Made by a program: the position numbers and the translations under genes. Positions 1 through 6,755 of a DNA stretch of 8,745 nucleotides are shown piece after piece (the stretch's first letter is position 1; the number at the start of each line of letters is the position of its first letter). Source of the DNA: Nitrospira sp. (lineage in GTDB: Bacteria > Nitrospirota > Nitrospiria > Nitrospirales > Nitrospiraceae); assembly GCA_025360665.1 (NCBI GenBank), contig JANYBU010000118.1, positions 1-8,745 on the forward strand, given 5' to 3'. The notes beneath the pieces were generated by a model, which was not told the origin of the DNA, did no database searches, and saw only the letters and a program-made list of their open reading frames with translations.

Positions 1-344
1 TGGAGCTGTGTCGTGTCGGCATAAAACTCGTCGATGCTGCTCCATTCGGTGAGAGGGAATAATTGATCGGTGACGTGCTGCATCGCATCGTGTAGCTGTC
101 GGTACAGGGGCCGGTCAGGAGGAAGCAGTATAAGGTTGGGGCAGAGCTGGAGGGCTTTCGCGGTCGGCATGGCCGAATGGATGCCAAATGCCCGCACAGC
201 GTAACTGGCTGCAGCGATGATCCCCCGTGGCGGTGGGCCGCCGACCGCCACGGGTTTACCGGCGAGGCTCGGGTCCTTCACCACGGCTGCCGAAGCGAAC
301 ATGGCATCGACATCCCCGAAGACGATCTGGCGAGACCAACGCAT
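1..344 (-). CDS. dinB: Y-family DNA polymerase (DinB/Pol IV-like), N-terminal part
   Basis: Translating the minus strand from the ATG at 344-342 gives 114 residues in one open frame that runs off the left edge. The protein matches the palm and fingers of Pol IV-type translesion polymerases. It has a GDVDAMFAS metal-binding motif (D11, D13; usual form DMDAFFAS), then LAGKPVAVGG, then AAASYAVRAFG and SAMPTAKALQLCP, and finally SSIDEFYAD with the second acidic pair D105 and E106. All catalytic carboxylates visible here are present, which argues against the degenerate ImuB branch. The family copies damaged templates with low fidelity. The start is supported by an AGGAGGA ribosome-binding site at 349-355. 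It is transcribed away from the phosphonate gene at 601. I saw no convincing LexA box upstream. The C-terminal little-finger and clamp-binding parts lie outside the window, so assignment to a Y-family subgroup is less sure than the family itself. Confidence 0.9.
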   Translation of the reverse strand, partial: MRWSRQIVFGDVDAMFASAAVVKDPSLAGKPVAVGGPPPRGIIAAASYAVRAFGIHSAMPTAKALQLCPNLILLPPDRPLYRQLHDAMQHVTDQLFPLTEWSSIDEFYADTTQL

Positions 345-348
345 TGCG

Positions 349-355
349 TCCTCCT
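349..355 (-). promoter_or_regulatory. Ribosome-binding site of the polymerase gene
   Basis: The minus strand reads AGGAGGA here, ending a few bases before the ATG at 344-342. It is a near-perfect anti-16S match and fixes the start of the partial polymerase gene, which has no other boundary evidence inside the window. Confidence 0.8.
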
Positions 356-445
356 GAATAGAGCCTAGTAGGCTGCGGAAGGACTAGTGTGACACAGTCG
401 AACTTCGATGATCTGCATGTCAGGGATACAAAGAGAACATTCCCC

Positions 446-565
446 AGGATGCTCAAAAAGGCTGTCCAGCAAGGCCGCAGCGAGCGAAGAGGCGAGGCGT
501 ACGCTTCGGTACGTTGAGCCTCTGAGCGAAGCGAGAACGATGCTGGCGGGATTTTTCAGCATCCT
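446..565. repeat. Nitrospira-type dispersed palindromic repeat (imperfect inverted repeat, about 120 bp)
   Basis: The ends are AGGATGCT (446-453) and its complement AGCATCCT (558-565). Both arms then carry A/T runs and a CCAGCA-type block, followed by AGAGGC-type blocks around a centre of CGTAC, loop GCTTCG, GTACG. The whole element can fold back on itself with several mismatches. It fills most of the divergent space between the polymerase and phosphoenolpyruvate mutase genes and ends 35 bp before the latter's start. I remember very similar sequences scattered between genes in Nitrospira, but I could not check this. A repeat carried in many copies, possibly transcribed as a structured RNA leader or terminator, is the simplest reading. 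Short open frames across it are by-products of the palindrome. Confidence 0.7.
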
Positions 566-600
566 GCTAAAGGTTTCGGCGGGAACAAGGAAGGAAATCC

Positions 601-2235
601 ATGAGTTCGACACAAGGCATGACCGCATCACGTCAATTTAAGAAGCTCCTCTTGTCGGAGCAGCTGGAATTCATCTGTGAAGCCCACAATGGCCTCAGCG
701 CAAAAATCGTTCAAGAAGCCGGCTTTCGGGGCATTTGGGCCAGCGGCCTCTCCATTTCCGCCCAATTCGGCGTCCGGGACAACAACGAGGCCAGCTGGAC
801 CCAGGTGCTTGAGGTGCTGGAATTCATGTCCGATGCCACCACGATTCCGATTCTTCTCGACGGTGACACGGGATACGGCAACTTCAATAACATGCAGCGG
901 CTCGTCCGTAAACTGGAGCAACGCAAAATCTCCGCGGTCTGCATCGAGGATAAGCTCTTCCCCAAGACAAATAGCTTCATCAAGGGCGGCGCCCAACCCA
1001 TGGCGGACATGCAGGAGTTCTGCGGCAAGATTAAAGCCGGCAAAGACGCGCAGACCGATCCGGACTTTTGTATTATCGCCCGCGTGGAATCCTTCATCTG
1101 CGGCTGGGGCCTGGCTGAAGCCCTGCGTCGAGCCGAGGCCTATCATCAAGCAGGGGCGGACGGCATCCTCATCCACAGCGCACTGTCAGTGCCAGATGAG
1201 ATCCTGGTGTTCAAACAGGAATGGGGCAACCGCTGCCCCGTCGTGATCGTGCCCACCAAGTACTACGCCACGCCCACCGATGTGTTCCGGCAGCATGGGA
1301 TTTCCATGGTGATCTGGGCCAATCACATGCTCCGGTCATCTGTGTCTGCCATGCAGAAAACCGCGCGGACCCTCAAGGAGGATGAACAGCTGCTCTCCAT
1401 TGAAGACAAAGTCGTGCCGGTTTCAGAAATCTTCCGCCTGCAAAACGCCGAAGAGCTTCAAGACGCCGAAGACCTCTATCTGCCCAAAGGCGCCGAGGGC
1501 ACCGCTGCCATCGTGCTGGCCGCCTCCCGAGGCAAGGAATTAGGGGAACTCACCGAACAGCAACCTAAAACGATGGTCAAGATCCAGGGCACACCCATCC
1601 TCTCCCATATTGTCGACGCCTACAATGCCGTCGGGATCAAGGACATCGTGGTGGTCAGGGGATACAAAAAAGAGGCTGTCAATCTGCCCAACCTGACCTA
1701 TGTCGATAACGACGATTTTGCGGACACCGGCGAACTGGATTCGCTCTTGAAGGCCCTCCGATCCCGGAAAGGACCGGCTCAGAACACGATCATTTCCTAT
1801 GGCGACGTGTTGTTCAATAAATATATTCCCCAGTCCCTCTGTCAGGAGACGGATGACTGTGTCATTTTCGTCGACAGCAACTGGCAGGAGCAGAGCAGCT
1901 ATGCCCGCCTCGGTGGGTTCACCGAATGCACCATTCCCAATTCGAGAAAGGCCTTTAACGCCAAGATCTATCTCAAGCAATTGGGGAACAACATCCCCAA
2001 AGAATCCATCCACGGGGTCTGGATGGGGTTTCTCAAAGTCTCGCCCATCGCCGCCAGCCATATCACCGGCGTCATAGCGGAGCTGCTGGCCAATCCGGCC
2101 AACCGCAAGGCAGGCATCCCCCAGCTGCTTCAAGAACTGTTGAAACGGCAATATCCCGTCCGAGTGCTCTATACGGCAGGGCACTGGCTTGACATCAACA
2201 GCCTCGATGATGTGGTCCAGGCAGGAAACTTTTAA
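601..2235 (+). CDS. pepM: Phosphoenolpyruvate mutase fused to a nucleotidyltransferase domain
   Basis: This 544-residue protein should convert phosphoenolpyruvate to phosphonopyruvate, the C-P bond-forming entry step of phosphonate biosynthesis. Residues 1 to about 290 are the mutase barrel of the isocitrate lyase superfamily. It has WASGLSISAQFGVRDNNEASW-type substrate-loop residues (46-66), the magnesium-binding DGD at 87-89, and the diagnostic EDKLFPKTNS at 116-125, which separates mutases from related hydrolases and lyases. From about residue 300 a MobA/LicC-like nucleotidyltransferase fold starts with AAIVLAASRG, followed by QPKTMVKIQGTPI (K323 is the expected nucleotide-contact lysine), and later DTGELDSL and SYGDVLF. 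In related fusions such domains are thought to activate the phosphonate with CMP before transfer to a lipid or glycan. Here that substrate is inferred. The ATG at 601 follows an AGGAAGGA ribosome-binding site. No phosphonopyruvate decarboxylase, transaminase or transferase gene is in the window, and the next gene starts 228 bp away. Confidence 0.94.
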   Translation: MSSTQGMTASRQFKKLLLSEQLEFICEAHNGLSAKIVQEAGFRGIWASGLSISAQFGVRDNNEASWTQVLEVLEFMSDATTIPILLDGDTGYGNFNNMQRLVRKLEQRKISAVCIEDKLFPKTNSFIKGGAQPMADMQEFCGKIKAGKDAQTDPDFCIIARVESFICGWGLAEALRRAEAYHQAGADGILIHSALSVPDEILVFKQEWGNRCPVVIVPTKYYATPTDVFRQHGISMVIWANHMLRSSVSAMQKTARTLKEDEQLLSIEDKVVPVSEIFRLQNAEELQDAEDLYLPKGAEGTAAIVLAASRGKELGELTEQQPKTMVKIQGTPILSHIVDAYNAVGIKDIVVVRGYKKEAVNLPNLTYVDNDDFADTGELDSLLKALRSRKGPAQNTIISYGDVLFNKYIPQSLCQETDDCVIFVDSNWQEQSSYARLGGFTECTIPNSRKAFNAKIYLKQLGNNIPKESIHGVWMGFLKVSPIAASHITGVIAELLANPANRKAGIPQLLQELLKRQYPVRVLYTAGHWLDINSLDDVVQAGNF

Positions 2236-2244
2236 ACACGGTTC

Positions 2245-2279
2245 GTCTGGTCTATTTGGTTGGTCTGGTCTATCTGGTT
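2245..2279. repeat. Two-copy tandem repeat, 18 bp period
   Basis: GTCTGGTCTATTTGGTT (2245-2261) is followed by GTCTGGTCTATCTGGTT (2263-2279), differing at one base. It lies 10 bp after the stop of the phosphoenolpyruvate mutase gene. I recall similar GGTCTGGTCTATTTGG-type short repeats in Nitrospira spacers, but did not verify it. The low copy number and the position after a stop codon fit slippage-prone non-coding sequence. Confidence 0.65.
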
Positions 2280-2338
2280 AGTCCGAGATCTAATGAACTT
2301 GCCGAAACTATTGAGGGACTCACCGAAGTACCTCGAGT

Positions 2339-2408
2339 AAATTGCCTGACTTACGTCGAAGTCCTGGCAGGATGCCACAGGAGCCTTATCCTGCATCTCA
2401 AGGCAATT
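2339..2408. other. Long imperfect hairpin in the spacer before the cyclase-like gene
   Basis: Two nested inverted repeats share one axis. The outer is AATTGCCT (2340-2347) with AGGCAATT (2401-2408); the inner is GCAGGAT (2367-2373) with ATCCTGC (2388-2394). The apical loop is 14 bases and the arms are separated by an unpaired internal loop. No T-run follows, so it is not a standard terminator. It could be a structured leader, a repeat relic or chance. The rest of 2236-2463 holds only the tandem repeat. Confidence 0.4.
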
Positions 2409-2463
2409 GGTGTCTTATACGGAACCAGATATTACACGGTTAGACCGCTGACAAGTTACCCCC

Positions 2464-3321
2464 GTGCAAGCAAAAGAGCAAAAATCGAACGCCATGGTCG
2501 ACTCAAGGGCTGTCGTCTTCGTAGATGTGCTTGGATTCGCGTCACTAACAGAGCAGCACACCCTTGAGCTGGAACAAATCAAGGTTGCTGATCGCCCGCT
2601 CTCTGTGGAGAGCCTCAACATGATATTGATGCGACGCGAGAATCCACTAACGCAAGTCTTCACAGCCTTTCACCGATCGCTGAAAGCCGTCATCGACCTC
2701 GCAAAGATGAAGCATTCGGTAACCGCAGTCACCTTCTCTGATTCTGCATTCATTGCGACGGCGCACCTATACCATGCAGCAAGCATTGCTATTCAGTTGA
2801 TGCACTATCTCCTACCTCAACGAGTTCCGGTCCGCATCGGCATCGGGTATGGCTCATTCTCTGCGCTCAGGTTTCGATCCGATGTCACTGTTGAGGGGGG
2901 AGACCATGCCGCGCACTTTCTAGGAACCGGCGTGGTGCGCTCCAACGCTGCGGAAAGCTGTGGCATTAAAGGTCTGAGAATTCTTCTCCACCCTTCAGCC
3001 ATACAGCATCTCGGTGAACAGACAAAGGATCCTTCCAAATCATCGAAGGAATCAATCCGGTTCATCCAGTGTTCGACAGATGAAGCGAATAATCCAATTG
3101 GCGTGCGGTATGAAGTCGCCTACTGGCGATTCACGCCCACTGCGGAGGCTAAAGCTTGGCATGCCCTTCAAGATATGTGGAGCGCCGCCCCAGAAAAGGA
3201 AAGGAAACACTATGAGGCGACAGCCGGAGCGATTGATCGAATGCGCGTGCAGCAGGGGCACCAGCCTCTTGCCAACCTGCGTCGCCGCACGCTTCCTAAA
3301 AAGCCGCAATCAACGGTTTAA
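2464..3321 (+). CDS. Class III nucleotide-cyclase-like protein (Pycsar-type cyclase candidate)
   Basis: Numbering is from the GTG at 2464 (285 residues). The core resembles a class III cyclase homology domain. VVFVDVLGFASLTE (17-30) matches the first metal-binding strand, with D21 as metal ligand. VTFSDSAFIA (89-98) matches the second, with D93. VRIGIGYGSFS (123-133) matches the RIGIHTG-type strand. GTGVVRSNAAES followed by LRILLHPSA (155-179) sits where adenylate cyclases have VNxAAR and IxVS. The last 100 residues are mainly helical and not recognised. The SDS in place of GDA, and a non-canonical VNxAAR segment, are more like cyclase homologues of phage-defence Pycsar systems than housekeeping adenylate cyclases. 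That comparison is from memory. Neither the GTG nor an alternative ATG at 2494, which keeps the whole core, has a clear ribosome-binding site. No TIR or membrane effector lies next to it. It may instead be a non-catalytic or differently used cyclase fold. Confidence 0.55.
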   Translation: MQAKEQKSNAMVDSRAVVFVDVLGFASLTEQHTLELEQIKVADRPLSVESLNMILMRRENPLTQVFTAFHRSLKAVIDLAKMKHSVTAVTFSDSAFIATAHLYHAASIAIQLMHYLLPQRVPVRIGIGYGSFSALRFRSDVTVEGGDHAAHFLGTGVVRSNAAESCGIKGLRILLHPSAIQHLGEQTKDPSKSSKESIRFIQCSTDEANNPIGVRYEVAYWRFTPTAEAKAWHALQDMWSAAPEKERKHYEATAGAIDRMRVQQGHQPLANLRRRTLPKKPQSTV

Positions 3322-3626
3322 CCGGCTCATTGAGGCGGACCTTCGCAAGTGGGTTTCGCCCGCCTGCTCGGCCACTCATGGGCGACATTAGACGGCACAA
3401 TGGCGACCGCGACATCCGCCAGAAACGTTCGACAGACATTCAACCAAAAGCGGCCCGTGGGCTCAACAACCTGAAGGCCAAAGGCCGAGTCGCGGGCACT
3501 GTGTAGAGTGCCATTGTCGGTTTCACAATACACTCATTAGGGCTAACGTCAGGCTTGACGCTTTGATGCGATCCCTGGTTATACTCAATTCTGATACCGC
3601 ATTGTCGCCGCCTCATATGAGGGAAC
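3322..3626. other. Intergenic region, 305 bp
   Basis: No coding sequence is supported on either strand. Two short minus-strand frames (3327-3533 and 3440-3628) have no ribosome-binding site or recognisable motif. The right third carries a sigma70-like promoter reading into the ATPase gene. A GTTTAAC overlapping the stop of the preceding gene looks like half of an integron core site, but I found no matching half. Confidence 0.5.
3555..3585 (+). promoter_or_regulatory. Candidate sigma70 promoter of the ATPase / S24 pair
   Basis: TTGACG (3555-3560) is followed by TTATAC (3579-3584) at 18 bp spacing, or TATACT (3580-3585) at 19 bp. Transcription would start near 3592, giving a leader of about 35 bases before the ATG at 3627. 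A GAGGGA at 3619-3624 serves as ribosome-binding site at rather tight spacing. If real, the ATPase and the following gene form a transcription unit separate from the cyclase-like gene. Confidence 0.5.
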
Positions 3627-6600
3627 ATGCCAGAATCTGAATCACGATCTCTGCATCTTCATACGCTAGATTCTCTAATCGCCGACCTTGTTAGCGACAG
3701 GCCGGTTGAGACAGCCGCAGGGAGGAAGCCTTTTGTTTTGCCTGATAAGCGGACGCGCAGTGCGCTCGAATGGTACCGCAAGAAGGGAACCGCCGCGTGG
3801 ACCACCAACGTCAGCGCGGTGAACTGTGAAGACCTAGTCGATGCCATTCTTCTGGTACCGCCAGAATTGGCGGCGCTACCCGCGCGGCCGCCGAACGCCA
3901 AGAAGAGGCGCCTGAAGCTGAAGAGGCTGGAGGCGCACAGGTTCGCCGGTCTCCATAAATTCGGAACGCCTGACGCCGCGCCTGCAAACTACGTCCACGA
4001 ATTCACATCGCCGCTCACGCTCTTCGAAGGCCGGAACGGCTCGGGCAAGACCTCACTGCTCAATGCAATCATTTGGGCTCTGACAGGGGAGATGCTGCGC
4101 CCGCAGCGCGAACCCGAATCCGCGGAAGACTTCGATTGCCAGGTCTCCGCGGTAACCGGGGGGGACGAACGCACCACGCATAAGCTGTCACCACTCACGC
4201 CGATGCCCAATGTGGAACAGTACCGGCCTGATCAACCATGGGTGCCTGCCGACACATGGGTGGAGCTGACGTTTATCGACGAGACCGGCGCGGAACTGCC
4301 GGTGATTCGGCGCAGCCAGAGCCGCTCACCACAGGGCAAACTGAAGGAAACGCCGCCCGATCTCACGGTCCTCGGCATCGATCCGATCGCGATGCGCATC
4401 GGCACCATCATGCCGGGGCTTCTTCCGTTGATCAAAGTCGGATCGGAATCCGAATTGGGCCGCTCCGTTTCTCAGCTCACGGGCCTGTCCGCCCTCGTCG
4501 ATCTCGCCGAGCATGTGCGGCGGGCGAAGGCCAAGATCGACAAGGAGTTCGTAAAGGCCAAAACAGGCGAGCGCGCTCGGGCGGACTCTGACTACAGCAC
4601 CGCGAAGGGTGACCTTGAAAATGTCTTACTTGCGCATCCGAGCCTGAAGCCGGCACAGGCCGCGCCTCAGCCGTCTGATGACAAGGAGATCGAAAAGACA
4701 CTCGACACGATCACCAAGCATTTTGAAACCGCGAAAGCCGCCGCGTTCGATTCCGCGCGTCACATTCTGGGCGAGCACTTCGATCCAGCCAATCCCGCGC
4801 TGCTTTCCGATCTTGAGAAGAACGTCGGACGAGCGCTTGAGCGCATCAGCCAACCGCAAAGCCTTACATCTGCGGCTCAACTTAGTGCGCTGCACCAGCT
4901 CACGCCGGAACAATTGAACGCCGCCGAAGCTAAAGTTCAGGCCATTCTCACCGAAGCCAAGGCGCTGGATGCCTTGGCGCAAAAACCATCAGAAGCCGCC
5001 CGAACCCGCCTCTATGCGCGCGTAGCGACCTGGATTGCGGACCATCCCGACCCGCAACGGAAGGATGACGCCTGCGTTGTCTGCGGCGGCACCCTCGATC
5101 ACGCGGTCGATCCTGTGACCAGCCGACCGGTGAAGATGCATCTGCATGAGGCAGCCGCAGACTCAGCACTGCTGTCGCAAACGCTTAGCCGTTGGGCCGA
5201 GAACGCGCAAGGCGACCTTATGCGAAGTCTGCCTGAAGCGCTGCGCGCCGAAACGGCCGTCGACCTACCGGCCCATCCTTGTGACCTGCTTCGCGCGGCG
5301 ATCATCGATGAGCTATTCGCCTTCGATCCGTTTCGCGGTGTATTGGCGGAGTTAAGGACGCAGGCCGCATCCGCGTTCGATGAGGCCATCAAGGATCGTG
5401 CGGCGCTTGCCGAGCCCGTCGAAATCACACTCCCAAAGGGGTGTGATGCGCTTGGCAAGGCCTTGAAGCGGCTCGACTGTGCGATCCGGTTTGCACGATG
5501 GCGGCAGGGAAACGATACGCTGGCTCGTGAGATCTTAGTACGCGTGCTTGGGGGGATGCCGAAAGGAGGTGAGCCGAGCGAAACAATCACGCTTACCGGA
5601 AAGTTGCTCGACCTTCAAGCAACGGTGAAAGCCGCGCAGCCTATCTCCGACGCGCTCGTCCAGTGTGGCCGCCTCAAGCAGCACCTGAAGGCGCGGCGAG
5701 CAGCCGAACGGCGTCTCAGCGAATACGCTACCGCGAGCGCGGCCCTCGCGAACCTCGCCGGTTTGGGACAATTGGCTGACGAGCAGGTCGATCAGCTTCG
5801 CAAGACCCTGCGCAAGGACGCCGGTGACTGGCGTTCCAGGATTTATCTCGGCGCGTTCCCCGATACCGCGCATGAGTTGATCGACACCGGGATGGGCCGC
5901 AAGGGCGAGTTGAACCTTGTCGTGCAGGCGGGAGGCGTCTCGGCCCCCGCACAGCATGTAACCAACGCTTCGGCCCTGCGCGCTAGCTTAGTCGCGTTCT
6001 TTCTTGCCTTCTGGGAGTATGTGCTGAAAGAGCGCGGCGGGCTGACGACCTTGGTCCTCGACGATCCGCAAGAACTGCTCGACGACGAAAACCGGGAACG
6101 CCTCGCGGCGGCGCTTGCCCCGATCGTGGCCGCAGGCGCGCAACTGATTGTGACTTCCTACGATCCGCGCTTTTGCGCGTGGGTATCCCGCCTTGCGATA
6201 CCCGGTGGGATCGAGCATCTCGAAGTACATCCCGCGACGCGCCAGCAGCCCCTCGTGCGAACCACGCCTCCTCTCCCGGTCATCGAGCAACGTAAGGCTC
6301 GATTTGAAGCAGACCGAAACGCGGAGGAATCCGCGCGCGACTTCGCCGATGGCTGCCGTGTGTTTTTCGAAGCCAAGCTTGGCGACATGTTTGACGATCC
6401 GGCCCATGCGGCGTGGGCCATCGCCAATCCCGATCCGACGCTCGCAACGTTCATCCAGCGCCTGCGCCCGCTTGTGAAATTGGGTCCCCATGGAATGTTC
6501 AGTGCGCATGTCTTTCGCCGCTTCCTCGATCATCCAGCGCTGGCCGATAGCTCGCCTGTGATCGTCCTGATGAATAAAGCGCATCATGGCCGGCGCCAGG

Positions 6601-6677
6601 AGATCAGGGCAGCGGATGTGGCGCAGTGTGCCGATGACCTAAGCGAACTCCTCCAACTGGTCGAGCAGATGTACTAG
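3627..6677 (+). CDS. Rad50/SMC-like AAA ATPase with zinc-hook-like CxxC
   Basis: This 1016-residue protein has the split head of SMC/Rad50/RecN-type ATPases. Residues 1 to about 95 are an extra N-terminal module I do not recognise. The first head half follows: KLKRLEAHRFAGL (98-110) and Walker A GRNGSGKT (135-142). A long middle section (about 290-770) is rich in Ala, Leu and Glu, as in coiled coils, and is interrupted by CVVCGG with C483 and C486, the layout of a Rad50 zinc hook. The second head half has NASALRASLVAF (780-791) where the LSGGE signature should be, Walker B LVLDDP (809-814), a D-loop-like LLDDE, and VTSYD (842-846) with Tyr845 at the switch-histidine position. LDDP is typical of RloC/AAA_13-like defence ATPases rather than chromosomal SMC. 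A helical tail ends with NKAHHGRRQEI and an acidic helix. Expected role: ATP-driven DNA binding or sensing, partnered with the next gene 78 nt downstream. The substrate is unknown. I am sure of the ATPase class, not of any named system. Confidence 0.85.
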   Translation: MPESESRSLHLHTLDSLIADLVSDRPVETAAGRKPFVLPDKRTRSALEWYRKKGTAAWTTNVSAVNCEDLVDAILLVPPELAALPARPPNAKKRRLKLKRLEAHRFAGLHKFGTPDAAPANYVHEFTSPLTLFEGRNGSGKTSLLNAIIWALTGEMLRPQREPESAEDFDCQVSAVTGGDERTTHKLSPLTPMPNVEQYRPDQPWVPADTWVELTFIDETGAELPVIRRSQSRSPQGKLKETPPDLTVLGIDPIAMRIGTIMPGLLPLIKVGSESELGRSVSQLTGLSALVDLAEHVRRAKAKIDKEFVKAKTGERARADSDYSTAKGDLENVLLAHPSLKPAQAAPQPSDDKEIEKTLDTITKHFETAKAAAFDSARHILGEHFDPANPALLSDLEKNVGRALERISQPQSLTSAAQLSALHQLTPEQLNAAEAKVQAILTEAKALDALAQKPSEAARTRLYARVATWIADHPDPQRKDDACVVCGGTLDHAVDPVTSRPVKMHLHEAAADSALLSQTLSRWAENAQGDLMRSLPEALRAETAVDLPAHPCDLLRAAIIDELFAFDPFRGVLAELRTQAASAFDEAIKDRAALAEPVEITLPKGCDALGKALKRLDCAIRFARWRQGNDTLAREILVRVLGGMPKGGEPSETITLTGKLLDLQATVKAAQPISDALVQCGRLKQHLKARRAAERRLSEYATASAALANLAGLGQLADEQVDQLRKTLRKDAGDWRSRIYLGAFPDTAHELIDTGMGRKGELNLVVQAGGVSAPAQHVTNASALRASLVAFFLAFWEYVLKERGGLTTLVLDDPQELLDDENRERLAAALAPIVAAGAQLIVTSYDPRFCAWVSRLAIPGGIEHLEVHPATRQQPLVRTTPPLPVIEQRKARFEADRNAEESARDFADGCRVFFEAKLGDMFDDPAHAAWAIANPDPTLATFIQRLRPLVKLGPHGMFSAHVFRRFLDHPALADSSPVIVLMNKAHHGRRQEIRAADVAQCADDLSELLQLVEQMY

Positions 6678-6755
6678 GAGTGCTATCGGTGGCGGCGCAG
6701 GGACGCGCCCGATGACCATCAATCCGCGACCGAGGCACCGCCTGCGCTCGCGCCT

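Noticed and set aside
356..445. LexA-type operator upstream of the polymerase gene
   Set aside because: Short GAAC and GTGTGACAC motifs are present, but none forms a recognised LexA box with the proper spacing.
605..615. GTTCGACACAA shared with the hairpin arm at 7571-7581
   Set aside because: An 11-base match is expected several times by chance in a window of this length, and here it is simply coding sequence.
628..1176. Long minus-strand frame inside the phosphoenolpyruvate mutase gene
   Set aside because: It is the antisense shadow of a gene with clear diagnostic motifs; the same applies to the minus-strand frame at 1540-2184 and those inside the ATPase.
2441..2447. GTTAGAC before the cyclase-like gene as an integron R' box
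   Set aside because: It fits GTTRRRY, but no RYYYAAC partner lies upstream at the right distance.
2256..2567. 103-codon plus-strand frame across the tandem repeat and the start of the cyclase-like gene
   Set aside because: No ribosome-binding site or recognisable motif, and it overlaps the better supported cyclase-like frame and the palindromic spacer.
3316..3322. GTTTAAC at the stop codon of the cyclase-like gene as an integron R'' box
   Set aside because: No matching GTTRRRY half with complementary inner boxes was found within the usual distance downstream.
3327..3628. Two overlapping minus-strand frames of 62 and 68 codons
   Set aside because: No ribosome-binding sites, no motifs, and they overlap each other and the promoter of the ATPase gene.
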